Below, in pieces: positions 8,364 through 16,891 of a stretch of DNA of 59,860 nt. The notes beneath the pieces are model-generated. The model was not told the DNA's origin. It ran no database searches and worked only from the letters and a program-made list of their open reading frames with translations. Each line of letters begins with the position of its first letter. Position 1 is the stretch's first letter. Source of the DNA: Alphaproteobacteria bacterium (lineage in GTDB: Bacteria; Pseudomonadota; Alphaproteobacteria; TMED109); contig JAJEGJ010000078.1 in NCBI GenBank assembly GCA_022819905.1, positions 1-59,860 of the forward strand, read 5' to 3'. Both the position numbers and the translations under genes were made by a program.

Positions 8364-10016
8364 TCATTTCGCTCTGTACCCAAGCGCGGACTGGTGGGGT
8401 TCTTGGAGGGGAAGAGAAGAACCCGGGAACTGCCGAACGTCCGCACCCCCTTGGCTGGCGCGGGTGGCGTGGTCGCCCCATGCTTCCATGAGCGTTCTCC
8501 GCCGCTCAAGCAGATCCGTCCGCGAGTAAGCACGCCTCACCTTGCTCTTTACCGCATGGCCCAATGCGCGCTCCACGATCTGCGCATCCGTCCCCTTCTC
8601 GGTCGCCCAGTCGTCGAGAGCGCTCCGAAAACCGTGCAATGTCCCGTTCGAGCCCAGGCGCTGCAGGAATCTCGACAGCGAGTACGGCGAAATCGGTTTC
8701 ATCGCGACGCGGTCGCCGATGTGCTCCGGGCACACGAATACGTGGTCGTCCTCGCTGTCCGTGCTGGAACCCAGTTCGCGTGCGCGCCGCAATACGTCCA
8801 TGGCAGCGCTCGACAGCGGGACCTTGTGGGCTTTGGTCTTTTTCTTCATGCGATGCGCGTCGATCGTCAGCACGCGCTTCGGTCCGTCGATGTCACGCCA
8901 GCGGATGCCCACGAGCTCCTGCCGCCGGAGGCCCGTCAGAATGGTCATCTCGAAGGCCAGGGCCAGCATTCCGTCACTTGGCGTCACCCTTCTCACGTGG
9001 TTCTCGAACATTCGAGCCCTGGCTACCGCCTCCGCAACATCTTCGTGGCTCATGGCTTCATGGTGTCGTTCCTCGCGTTCGATTCGCGGCAACAGGTCCT
9101 CTACGCCGTCCGTTGGCAGGTCATTGCGAAAATCGTGAGCCCGCACCCAACGAAACGTGCCACGGAGCACCCGCAACAGATCACGTCCCACCCGCCGGTA
9201 CTCCACCCAGGCAGGTTTCACCGCGGCGGCGAGGTCGGACCGCCGCACCTGATCGACGCGCCGCGCGCCGAGGCTCGGCAACACATACTTCGCGAGGCTC
9301 GCCCGGTAGGCGCGTTCCGTGTTGCGACCTACCCAGGAAGGACCGAACTCCTTGAAGAATTCTTCGACAGCCTCCGCGACGGTCGGAACTGCGGCCCGCA
9401 CCAGCAACGGATTCCTGCCATGTCGCGCCATCCGCCGATACGCCACCGCCTTCGCCTTCACCTCTTCCAATCGGAAGGCGGGCCACGATCCAAGCCCCAG
9501 TTCAATGCGCTTGCCAGTCCCGGCAATACGCAACCGCTGACCGAACGAGACCTTCCTCTTCTCCGACACGTCCACGAACAGCCCGGTCCCGTCGCCGAGG
9601 TAGTGCCGGCCGGGCTCGAGGCGCCCCAGGCCGCTGTCCGTCAATCGCCGGCCACGGTTTACGGCTTCCATCAGCAGCATCTTGAGCATGGCCGTGTCGT
9701 CCGGCAGCGCACTCACGTCCGCGGCGTTCCGCAACGAACTGTCGCCGCCGGCCGGAAGCGTTCCTGCGGCGTTCCACCGAATGACCGCTTCCACCAAGAG
9801 CATCTTGAGCAGGGCCGGGTCGTCCGGCAATCCATCCACGTCCGCGGCGTTTCGCAACCATTGATCGCCGTAGACCAGGTACGTCTCGACGCCGCTCCCA
9901 CGGCTCACCGCCTCCACCAGGAGCATCTTCAGCGCCACCGGGTCGTCCGGCAACACATGCACGTCCGCAGCCGTCCGCAAGTCCCTAATCGACGGCAGTC
10001 GCCGACGCCGAGTCAT
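8364..10016 (-). CDS. Tyrosine recombinase / integrase with N-terminal tandem repeats
   Basis: A 550-residue site-specific recombinase of the phage-integrase superfamily. The C-terminal catalytic domain shows TGLRRQE (first Arg), HGFR (His-x-x-Arg), ALGH and the nucleophile in RRAYSRT. The middle part resembles the DUF4102 and SAM-like DNA-binding regions of P4-type integrases (GKRIELGLGSWP, SWVGRNTERAYRASL). The first ~125 residues are three ~41-residue repeats not normally found in this family. I chose the ATG at 10016, just before MTRRRRLPS. No intact tRNA or attachment site is visible beside it, so its target is unknown. Confidence 0.85.
   Translation of the reverse strand: MTRRRRLPSIRDLRTAADVHVLPDDPVALKMLLVEAVSRGSGVETYLVYGDQWLRNAADVDGLPDDPALLKMLLVEAVIRWNAAGTLPAGGDSSLRNAADVSALPDDTAMLKMLLMEAVNRGRRLTDSGLGRLEPGRHYLGDGTGLFVDVSEKRKVSFGQRLRIAGTGKRIELGLGSWPAFRLEEVKAKAVAYRRMARHGRNPLLVRAAVPTVAEAVEEFFKEFGPSWVGRNTERAYRASLAKYVLPSLGARRVDQVRRSDLAAAVKPAWVEYRRVGRDLLRVLRGTFRWVRAHDFRNDLPTDGVEDLLPRIEREERHHEAMSHEDVAEAVARARMFENHVRRVTPSDGMLALAFEMTILTGLRRQELVGIRWRDIDGPKRVLTIDAHRMKKKTKAHKVPLSSAAMDVLRRARELGSSTDSEDDHVFVCPEHIGDRVAMKPISPYSLSRFLQRLGSNGTLHGFRSALDDWATEKGTDAQIVERALGHAVKSKVRRAYSRTDLLERRRTLMEAWGDHATRASQGGADVRQFPGSSLPLQEPHQSALGYRAK
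9648..9980 (-). repeat. Three 123-bp in-frame tandem repeats in integrase gene
   Basis: The encoded pattern LR-x-AADV-x-x-LPDD-x-x-x-LKMLL-x-EAV occurs three times with a period of 41 residues. The copies are diverged but clearly related, and the third is truncated at its end. Confidence 0.8.
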
Positions 10017-10661
10017 CCGGCAACCCCCAACCCCGGCAGCTCCAGCCGGCAGTGCTCGTCCCCCGGTGGATAAGCGAGGTCCACCCACTCAAGCAGACCG
10101 GAAGACTGGCACGCTTGCGACCGCTCGCGCGGCCAACTCTCCCGCGAAACCACACTTGACGCCAAGGAATGCATAAGCCTGTAAGGACCTCGGTCAGCGC
10201 TCGCCAGCAGCAGTTATCCGTTGGGCGGGCGGCCAGTCAACGCAAGGTCTCCGGGTCACACGGCCATCCGACGACAACTGGCGCCCGCGCTATGCAACAT
10301 CATTCGAACCACCGGAACACTCGGGTGCCATACCGGCAATCACGCAGCGCGCTCAATGCCCTAACGCTTGGAGGCGTTCCTGCCGGGGCCGGTCGGCATG
10401 GCCCGACCGCGATGCATCCGTGGCGTGTCCTGCGAACCGATGCTTCGCAGGAGCGCCTTACGCGTCGAGCATGGCATCTTCCAGATGCCACCTCTCATCA
10501 CTATTGTGTGCCCGCCGCAGGCGGCCAGCCGAAGACCTGCGGTCCAGTTCCGACCAGCCGCCACCGTTGTCGTCGGCGACGCCGGTCAGGAACGGCCGTC
10601 GCGTGTGCTTTCTCAATTCCGACCCTACAATGGGCCCTTCCCAACTCCGGGCCAAGATACG
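10017..10661. other. Long intergenic region before ilvB
   Basis: About 645 bases with no credible gene. A TACAAT hexamer at 10626 could be a -10 for ilvB, but no good -35 lies at the right spacing. No leader peptide with clustered branched-chain codons and no attenuator hairpin was identified. The left part may contain the upstream side of the integrated element. Confidence 0.4.
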
Positions 10662-12410
10662 ATGCAGCTCACCGGTGCAGAAATCATTGTGCGCTCGCTC
10701 GCCGACCTCGGCGTGGAGGTCGTGTTCGGGTATCCGGGCGGCGCTGTCCTGCCGATCTACGACGCGATCTTCCGGCAGAACCGGGTGCGCCACATCCTCG
10801 TGCGGCACGAGCAGGCGGCCGTGCACATGGCGGAGGGGTACGCCCGTTCGACCGGCCGCGTGGGCGTCGTCCTGGTGACTTCGGGACCCGGTGCCACGAA
10901 CACGGTCACCGGGCTTACGGACGCGCTGATGGACAGCGTCCCGGTGCTCTGCCTGACGGGCCAGGTGCCCACCCACCTGATCGGCAACGACGCCTTCCAG
11001 GAAGCGGACACGGTCGGTATCACGCGCTCGTGCACCAAGCACAACTACCTGATCAAGGACATCCGCCAGCTGGTGCCGGTAATCGCCGAGGCCTACACGG
11101 TGGCGGCCAAGGGGCGGCCCGGCCCTGTGGTCGTCGATCTACCGAAGGACGTCCAGAACGCGGAGTTCGAGTACGTCGCTCCCGCGCAGGACAGCGAGCG
11201 CTACCGGCCCAGGGAGACGCCGCCCGCTCCGCAGGTCAAGGCGGCGCTGGATCTCATCCTTCGGGCCAAGCGACCGATCATCTACGCCGGCGGCGGCGTG
11301 GTGAACTCGGGTCCGGCCGCCTGCCGGGCGCTCACGCGGCTGGTCCGCGAGACCGGGTTCCCGGTGACCACGACGCTCATGGGCCTCGGCTCCGTGCCGG
11401 CCAGCGAACCCAACTTCCTCGGCATGCTCGGCATGCACGGCACCTACGAAGCCAACATGGCCATGCACGAGTGCGACGTGATGCTCAACGTGGGCGCGCG
11501 CTTCGACGACCGGGTCACCGGCCGGCTCGACGCCTTCTCGCCGGGGTCCAAGAAGATCCACATCGACATCGACCCCTCCAGCATCAACAAGAACGTCGCC
11601 GTCGACGTGCCCGTCCAGGGCGACGCCGGGCGCTCGATCAACGCCCTGCGGCGCGGCTGGAAGGCCAATGGCCGCAATGCCCACGGCAACGGCATCGGTG
11701 CCTGGTGGAAGACGATCAAGGGCTGGCAGGCGCGCAACTGCCTCGAGTACGAGAACTCCAGCGAACGCATCAAGCCGCAGTACGCGCTCGAGCGGCTGGC
11801 GGGGGCGCTCGCCGGCCGCGACGCCTACGTCACGACCGAAGTCGGCCAGCACCAGATGTGGGCGGCGCAGTTCCTTCGCTTCGAGCGGCCCCAGCGCTGG
11901 ATGACGTCAGGCGGGCTCGGCACCATGGGCTACGGCTTCCCGGCCGCGGTCGGCACCCAGGTCGCCGACCTGGAGCGGTTGGTGATCTGCGTCGCGGGCG
12001 AAGCGTCGTTCATGATGAATCTGCAGGAACTCTCCACGGTCCAGCAGTACCGGCTGCCGGTCAAGATCTTCATCGTCAACAACGAGTACCTCGGGATGGT
12101 GCGGCAGTGGCAGGAGTTCTTTCACGGGAGCCGGTACGCCGAGAGCTACTCGGATGCGCTCCCCGACTTCGTTGAACTCGCCGAGTCCTTCGGCATCAAG
12201 GGGCTCCGCGCTGAACGTCCGGAAAAGGTGGACGACCTGATCGCCGAGATGATCGACCACGACGGCCCCGTACTGGCCGACATCCGGGTCGAGAAGGGCG
12301 AGAACGTGTTCCCGATGATTCCGGCCGGCGCGGCGCACAACGAGATGCGACTTTCGGCGGACGACGAGGACGGCGCCGAGCACACCGACGAGGGTCTGCT
12401 GCTGGTCTAG
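10662..12410 (+). CDS. ilvB: Acetolactate synthase, large subunit
   Basis: Catalyses condensation of pyruvate with pyruvate or 2-oxobutyrate, the first common step of valine, leucine and isoleucine synthesis, using thiamine diphosphate, Mg and FAD. The 582-residue length is normal. Seen: FGYPGGAVLPIYD, catalytic Glu50 in RHEQAA, GPGATN, the FAD-region GARFDDRVTG, and the C-terminal cofactor region ending in NN (473-474). The first part of that motif reads GEAS (446-449) rather than the textbook GDG. The ATG at 10662 matches the usual family start. The regulatory subunit gene ilvH is not adjacent; convergent rnhB follows by 1 base. Confidence 0.95.
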   Translation: MQLTGAEIIVRSLADLGVEVVFGYPGGAVLPIYDAIFRQNRVRHILVRHEQAAVHMAEGYARSTGRVGVVLVTSGPGATNTVTGLTDALMDSVPVLCLTGQVPTHLIGNDAFQEADTVGITRSCTKHNYLIKDIRQLVPVIAEAYTVAAKGRPGPVVVDLPKDVQNAEFEYVAPAQDSERYRPRETPPAPQVKAALDLILRAKRPIIYAGGGVVNSGPAACRALTRLVRETGFPVTTTLMGLGSVPASEPNFLGMLGMHGTYEANMAMHECDVMLNVGARFDDRVTGRLDAFSPGSKKIHIDIDPSSINKNVAVDVPVQGDAGRSINALRRGWKANGRNAHGNGIGAWWKTIKGWQARNCLEYENSSERIKPQYALERLAGALAGRDAYVTTEVGQHQMWAAQFLRFERPQRWMTSGGLGTMGYGFPAAVGTQVADLERLVICVAGEASFMMNLQELSTVQQYRLPVKIFIVNNEYLGMVRQWQEFFHGSRYAESYSDALPDFVELAESFGIKGLRAERPEKVDDLIAEMIDHDGPVLADIRVEKGENVFPMIPAGAAHNEMRLSADDEDGAEHTDEGLLLV

Positions 12411-12411
12411 A

Positions 12412-13014
12412 TCATCGGGCGCCGGCCAGGCGCCTTGCCACCGGGGCGAACGATCGACGATGGTGGGGGCTCACCCCCAACCGCTCGAGCGCCGCAGCGT
12501 GTTCGGGCGTACCGTAGCCCGCGTTCCGCTCCCAGCCGTAGCCCGGGAAATCCACGGCCAGACCGGTCATCAGCCGGTCGCGCTCGACCTTCGCGACAAT
12601 GGAGGCGGCCGCAATGCTGAGGCTTCGCGCGTCGCCGCGTGTCACGGCCGTGGCAGGGCACGGAAGGTCCGGCAACCGGTTGCCGTCGACAAGCGCGCAT
12701 TCCGGTGCTCGCGCCAGCGCCGCGACCGCCCTTCGCATGGCCAGGAGCGTGGCGTTGAGGATGTTCATCCGGTCGATCTCGTAGACCGAGGCCTGCCCTG
12801 TCCCGACCTCGGCATGCGCCTCGATCTCGCGCCGGAGCCGGGTACGGGCTGCGGCCGTCAGGCGCTTCGAATCGTCAACTCCGGCCGCGTCCCAGTCGCG
12901 GTCAAGGATGACCGCCGCGGCCACGACGGGACCCGCCCAGGGACCGCGCCCCACCTCGTCCACGCCGCATACCCGCACGCACCCGCAGGCCGCTTCCAGC
13001 GCAAAGTCAGCCAT
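12412..13014 (-). CDS. rnhB: Ribonuclease HII
   Basis: Removes RNA, including single ribonucleotides, from RNA-DNA hybrids during replication and repair. The 200-residue protein shows the metal-binding acidic residues in [19 protein letters not shown], the Asp of ALVDGN, and the family motif [17 protein letters not shown] followed by [17 protein letters not shown]. The ATG at 13014 gives the canonical length; longer upstream reading is not homologous. It is divergent from the amidotransferase gene with under 50 bases between starts, so the two promoters must overlap or face each other. Confidence 0.94.
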   Translation of the reverse strand: MADFALEAACGCVRVCGVDEVGRGPWAGPVVAAAVILDRDWDAAGVDDSKRLTAAARTRLRREIEAHAEVGTGQASVYEIDRMNILNATLLAMRRAVAALARAPECALVDGNRLPDLPCPATAVTRGDARSLSIAAASIVAKVERDRLMTGLAVDFPGYGWERNAGYGTPEHAAALERLGVSPHHRRSFAPVARRLAGAR

Positions 13015-13061
13015 CCGGTCCCCGATTGCACACGCGAGAAAATCCTCTATAGCCTCCGCCC

Positions 13062-13757
13062 ATGCCCTTGCCAGTACTTTACGTCGTCCACCAGCGGCGC
13101 CCGGCCACCGGTCGGGTCGCCCGAATCCTCTCGGCCCTAGGATACCCGGGCGAGGTCCGCCGCCCCATTCATGGCGACGACCTTCCTCCGACGATGGACA
13201 AGCATGCGGCCGCCGTTGTCTTCGGCGGCCCGATGTCGGCCAACGACGATTCCGCCTACATTCGCGAGGAAATCCGCTGGCTGGAGCGTGTCGCGGATTC
13301 GGGCAAACCGATCCTCGGCATCTGTCTCGGGGGGCAGTTGCTCGCACGGGCGATCGGCGGTGAAGTCCATGCACATCCGCTCGGCCATTGCGAGGTGGGC
13401 TGGCACCGGGTCGACCCGGCCGGCGGCGCCCCGCCGGTCTTTCCCGAACCGATGCATTTCTACCAGTGGCATGCCGAAGGCATGTCGCTTCCTCCGGACG
13501 TTGAAGTTCTCGCGACCAGCGACAGGTTTCCCGTACAGGCGTGGCGCCGGAAGAACGCCGTGGGGCTCCAGTTCCATCCCGAGGTCACGGAAGCCGGCAT
13601 GCGGTTCTGGGTGAGCCGGAACCTGGAACGGTTCCTGCCGATGCCAGGCGCACAGCCGGCGGCCGAACAGTTCAGAAGCCATGTGCGCCACACTCCCGCG
13701 GTCGTGCGGTGGGCCCGAACGTTCCTGAAATCCTGGGTGGCCGGAAACATGCCGTAG
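13062..13757 (+). CDS. Class I glutamine amidotransferase family protein
   Basis: A 231-residue stand-alone GATase domain related to the GMP-synthase glutaminase type. The triad is visible: Cys88 in [10 protein letters not shown], and His172 and Glu174 in LQFHPEVT. The oxyanion region FGGPMSAND is present. Such proteins hydrolyse glutamine or gamma-glutamyl compounds; no synthetase partner is adjacent, so the substrate is open. Two damaged copies of this gene lie downstream in the same orientation (19070-19226 and 21018-21577), making this the parent or surviving copy of a repeated segment. Confidence 0.88.
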   Translation: MPLPVLYVVHQRRPATGRVARILSALGYPGEVRRPIHGDDLPPTMDKHAAAVVFGGPMSANDDSAYIREEIRWLERVADSGKPILGICLGGQLLARAIGGEVHAHPLGHCEVGWHRVDPAGGAPPVFPEPMHFYQWHAEGMSLPPDVEVLATSDRFPVQAWRRKNAVGLQFHPEVTEAGMRFWVSRNLERFLPMPGAQPAAEQFRSHVRHTPAVVRWARTFLKSWVAGNMP

Positions 13758-13831
13758 GGAGCCCGCCCCTTTCCGGCCGGTTCCGATCGCCCCAGCACGG
13801 CACGCCCCCATCGGCACGCCGATCCAGTGTG

Positions 13832-13993
13832 TGGAACAGCGGATCGGTGCAACCGGAAAGGATCCAACACCGCCAATGGAACGGGAGGTATGGGGATGGT
13901 TGGAGGGAAGGCGACGTGCGTGCTGTCGCACGGCCAGGACCGGAGCAGCCCCGCGGTTCCCTCGTTCGGGATGAGAACGGTACCGATCGAAAA
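13832..13993. repeat. Diverged copy of the segment at the 3' end of fic
   Basis: The text CGGATCGGTGCA..GGAAAGGATCC.ACACC..CAATGG and, further on, GGTTCCCTCGTTC..GAACGGTACCG.TCG.AAACGAA matches 47610-47765 in the same order. There it covers the end of the broken fic gene and the bases after it. No gene is encoded here. The rest of 13758-14230 shows nothing recognisable. Confidence 0.6.
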
Positions 13994-14230
13994 CGAAACG
14001 ATTCCATGATCACGCCGTCGGTGAGCGTCCATGAAGAGGAGAAATTCAGGGCCACGACGTTGAGATAGGCCCGGAGACCCGGTGCCTTCTTGACGAACGC
14101 GGACCTGCAACACGCTGGGAAGGAGGCGAGGGTCGCAGCCTTGACCGCCCGCGCAAACATCTCTGCCCCGGAATCCGGGTCAATTCGTCGAGCTGAAACG
14201 TCTGCGAGGTATCGCGCAGCCGTCAAGTTA

Positions 14231-14246
14231 TCGTACGAACGTACGA
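14231..14246. promoter_or_regulatory. 16-bp palindrome, candidate operator
   Basis: TCGTACGAACGTACGA is a perfect inverted repeat with a 2-base centre, and it also contains two direct CGTACGAA units. It lies about 90 bases before the inverse autotransporter start, at the head of a cassette that includes a LuxR-type regulator. No clear -35/-10 pair could be assigned around it. Confidence 0.5.
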
Positions 14247-14336
14247 AATCCGTCAATTTAGTACAAGTGTTTATTGCCGTTGCCGTCGTCATCCGCGAAC
14301 CTCACCGTCGCAGTCTGCAAACTCGGTGGCGGAATC

Positions 14337-15761
14337 ATGATCCATCGCCTGGCGGCTTCGGCATTGTTCGCGGTTCGGTGCCCGCGTCAGCGGGCTGTGT
14401 CTGCCAGGAAACCCAAGGCATCCCGACATTTCGGCGGCGTGTTCGTTGCTGCGTGGGCCGTCGCTGCGATCGTGACGCCATCCACCGCCGTGCCCGCCGA
14501 TTTGGATGGGGATGGCCTTTGGCAGTCCGGGGCGATGATATGCCTGCATGGCGGCGCGCTGGAGAATCAACCCGCACCCCAGAGCGACACATTTGCAGCC
14601 GTTTCGCACTGCCTGGTCAATCGGGTCGCGAATGCGATCCTTGGCCACGGCTTCGATGTCGGTCAGGGGCTCTTGGGAGGACACGCGAGGTTTTTTGGTC
14701 GAACAGCCTGGGATTACGGGGAGGGATTTACGGGCGAGCTGGACACGATTGTGCCGCTGACAACGTCCCCGGCATCTCCGCAGGCGCTGCGTTCTCCCAA
14801 TCCGTTTCCCCGGGCACTCTTCCTCCAGACTGGTGTCACGACATGGAGAGATGACAGCACGCGTCGTGCCGACGTGCGCTCGGGAGTCATTTATCGGTTT
14901 GGCTTGTCGAATGACCTGAAAGGCGGCGTATTGGGCGCGATGACCTTTCTGCAGGAGGATCTTCGCACCCGGCATCGTCGGTGGGTCGCGGGCCTCGACT
15001 ACCTGACGCGGCGGCTTTCCGGATCGTTTCACTACTACGTGCCAATGACAAACTGGCGCATTGGTCGAGACGGCCAAGAACAACGTCCGCTCGCAGGCAT
15101 GAAACTGGATTTCGGGGCCTACCTCCTGACCAACGTCCACGCCAGGACATCGTTTAGCCGGTGGGAGACAGAAGACGGATTGCGCTGGGACACCGGGACC
15201 AGCGTGACGCTGTCGTGGCGCCCGTTGCCGTGGGTCAGGGTGTTCAGTCGCTACGGCTGGAAGCGTGATGACGGTGACGAGATGGTCGGCGGGATAGCCG
15301 CGACCATCCCGTTGGGAGGTGCAGAGAGACGGTACGGTCGTCTCGCCGATGTGGTGCGGATGCCCCTCCAAGGAGAGAAAGCAAGCTCGGATGCGCTGTG
15401 GCGGCCCGTCGAGGCGCTGGAACCCATCCGCTATGCGGAACGATCACCAAGTGACCGGAATTGCGTGGAAGATGGCGATGGCGCCAGTCTCAGCTTTACA
15501 CAGGGCGTGGTCGCTAGCGGCGACACCATCGGGCTAGAGGCAGAACTTCCGGCGCCATCATGCCATGGCCTGACGGTGACGGCGCGGCTCATCCCGGGTG
15601 AAGGAAGCAACCCCGCTGTACCTGGGTTGGACTACGACGACAGCCACATCGCTATCACGATCTTGGAGGGCCGGCGGCGAGGTGTGACGTATGTCTCGCT
15701 TCTGGACAACGCCGCGCTGGCCGAGGAGCGCTCCTTGAGTGCAGAAATCGTAACGTTCTGA
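14337..15761 (+). CDS. Short inverse autotransporter (intimin/invasin-type barrel)
   Basis: A 474-residue outer-membrane protein. Residues ~1-52 look like a long signal peptide with a hydrophobic stretch (VFVAAWAVAAIV). Residues ~90-310 match the inverse-autotransporter barrel: GQGLLGGHARFFGRTAWDYG, GVIYRFGLSNDLKGGVLGAM, the double-Tyr region SFHYYVPMTNWR, and SRWETEDGLRWDTGTSVTLS. The remaining ~130 residues form a small passenger resembling a Calx-beta or Ig-like domain (LSFTQGVVASGDTIGLEAEL). Intimin-type proteins usually have much longer passengers. I chose the ATG at 14337 because it gives the signal peptide. The lipoprotein gene follows after 14 bases. Confidence 0.72.
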   Translation: MIHRLAASALFAVRCPRQRAVSARKPKASRHFGGVFVAAWAVAAIVTPSTAVPADLDGDGLWQSGAMICLHGGALENQPAPQSDTFAAVSHCLVNRVANAILGHGFDVGQGLLGGHARFFGRTAWDYGEGFTGELDTIVPLTTSPASPQALRSPNPFPRALFLQTGVTTWRDDSTRRADVRSGVIYRFGLSNDLKGGVLGAMTFLQEDLRTRHRRWVAGLDYLTRRLSGSFHYYVPMTNWRIGRDGQEQRPLAGMKLDFGAYLLTNVHARTSFSRWETEDGLRWDTGTSVTLSWRPLPWVRVFSRYGWKRDDGDEMVGGIAATIPLGGAERRYGRLADVVRMPLQGEKASSDALWRPVEALEPIRYAERSPSDRNCVEDGDGASLSFTQGVVASGDTIGLEAELPAPSCHGLTVTARLIPGEGSNPAVPGLDYDDSHIAITILEGRRRGVTYVSLLDNAALAEERSLSAEIVTF

Positions 15762-15775
15762 TTGGCGGAAGAGTA

Positions 15776-16069
15776 ATGAGAGCCATCCAAAAGCAAGCGG
15801 AAGCACTCTGGAACGTATTCGTCCGGCTGGTTGCTTCCGGGTTTTCATTTTTCGGTAAGACCTTGGTGGCAGTAGCAGTCGCTGCTTGCGGTTCCGGCGG
15901 GGGAGGCAAGCCGACCATGAACGCAGCGTCTGTGCCGCCGCACTTGTCGATTGTTCCTTCCGTACCCGGCGGCGATGGCGATGGGGACGGCGATGGTGAT
16001 GGCGATGGGGACGGCGATGGCGATGGTGATGGCGACGGAGATGGCGATGGTGATGACGATGACGAATAG
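15776..16069 (+). CDS. Lipoprotein with Asp-Gly repeat tail
   Basis: A 97-residue protein. A hydrophobic segment ending in VAVAAC forms a lipobox with Cys40, preceded by an unusually long N-terminal part. A Gly/Ser linker follows, then a short middle region, then about 14 consecutive Asp-Gly units ending in DDDDE. The mature product would be a lipid-anchored acidic tail able to bind Ca, metals or cationic surfaces. It sits between the inverse autotransporter and the beta-hydroxylase, spaced like an operon member. The Asp-rich tail is the obvious candidate substrate for the hydroxylase, but that is inference. Confidence 0.65.
   Translation: MRAIQKQAEALWNVFVRLVASGFSFFGKTLVAVAVAACGSGGGGKPTMNAASVPPHLSIVPSVPGGDGDGDGDGDGDGDGDGDGDGDGDGDGDDDDE
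15968..16066 (+). repeat. GGNGAY hexanucleotide tandem repeat
   Basis: About 15 imperfect 6-base units (GGCGAT, GGGGAC, GGTGAT and similar) encode the Asp-Gly tail. The synonymous third-base variation shows the repeat is held at protein level. Such tracts can also change length by slippage in steps of two residues without a frameshift. Confidence 0.85.
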
Positions 16070-16133
16070 GCGGTTCCTGCTGCATGACGGTTACGCCCAA
16101 CCGGGTGCGCGTTAGTCAATGGGAAGGCACGGC

Positions 16134-16748
16134 ATGCAGAATTTCTCACGAATTGGGGAGAACCTGGATATCGGGCCGGTCCTAGATGAGCTCGCTTCGG
16201 CGTCCGACGCTTGGGGCGCCGACACCAGCCGCCAGCGCAACGTGTGCTGTCAACGCCACACAAGGAATATCTTCTTGCGGGCGCCCGTGAAGCCGTTACC
16301 ACCCGGGGAAACGAACTCGAATAACGTTCATGAAAGCCGCCTGACACGACAGGCGCAGTACTTCCCGCAAACACTCTCCTTGTGTCAGGGGGTAGCGGAG
16401 CACCGCGGCGGGGACTTGGGGCGGGCGATGCTGGTGGCTTTGCTGCCCAAACGGAAAGTCACGCCGCATGTCGATCTTGGGGCCTACTATCGAATCAGAG
16501 ACCGGTTTCATCTGGTGTTGACGAGTATTCGCGGAAGCCCGATCACGGTTGGAAGCGAGACGGTTGTCATGCGTTCCGGAGAACTATGGGCTTTTGACAA
16601 CAAGAAGCGTCACTGGGCATTGAATCCCTCTGGGGAACCTCGGGTGCATCTGATCTTTGACGTTCTTCCTCCACCAGGACAAGGGCTCTACGTTTACCCG
16701 ATGCCGGGGCCACAAGAGGACAGTGACGGGACAGCCGCGAATGGATAG
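16134..16748 (+). CDS. Aspartyl/asparaginyl beta-hydroxylase-domain protein
   Basis: A 204-residue 2-oxoglutarate/Fe(II) oxygenase of the AspH family. The conserved core is at residues ~100-190: LLPKRKVTPHVDLGAYYR (first iron His), RFHLVLTS, GELWAFDNKKRHWALN (second iron His) and RVHLIFDV (Arg that binds 2-oxoglutarate). Family members hydroxylate Asp/Asn side chains in proteins, lipid A fatty chains or peptide natural products. No transmembrane segment is seen, so it should act in the cytoplasm. An ATG at 16119 is the alternative start. Its neighbour encodes an Asp-Gly-repeat lipoprotein, which suggests a peptide substrate. Confidence 0.8.
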   Translation: MQNFSRIGENLDIGPVLDELASASDAWGADTSRQRNVCCQRHTRNIFLRAPVKPLPPGETNSNNVHESRLTRQAQYFPQTLSLCQGVAEHRGGDLGRAMLVALLPKRKVTPHVDLGAYYRIRDRFHLVLTSIRGSPITVGSETVVMRSGELWAFDNKKRHWALNPSGEPRVHLIFDVLPPPGQGLYVYPMPGPQEDSDGTAANG

Positions 16749-16891
16749 CGGGATTGGGCAGCCCGCTGTGCGTCGGATCTGAGTTAGGATCTAGCCTTGA
16801 CGGCCCTTATGGACGCCCCTGTGATCACGGCGCCAGGCGTTCAAGGGCACAAGTCCGAGACACGGGCGCCTGAAGCAAAGGGCCGGCCCGC

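Noticed and set aside
8289-10073. A 594-codon plus-strand frame opposite the integrase
   Set aside because: It is the antisense shadow of the integrase, with Arg/His/Pro-rich low-complexity translation and no domain.
10169-12175. A 668-codon plus-strand frame over ilvB
   Set aside because: Out-of-frame reading of ilvB in high-GC DNA; Arg/Gly/His-rich with no motif.
13672-14292. A 206-codon minus-strand frame between the amidotransferase and the surface cassette
   Set aside because: It overlaps the end of the real GATase gene, has no family-like pattern and poor codon character, and contains the decayed fic-end repeat.
15968-16066. The hexanucleotide tract as a possible CRISPR or regulatory satellite
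   Set aside because: No spacer structure; the variation is synonymous and in frame, so it is a coding Asp-Gly repeat.
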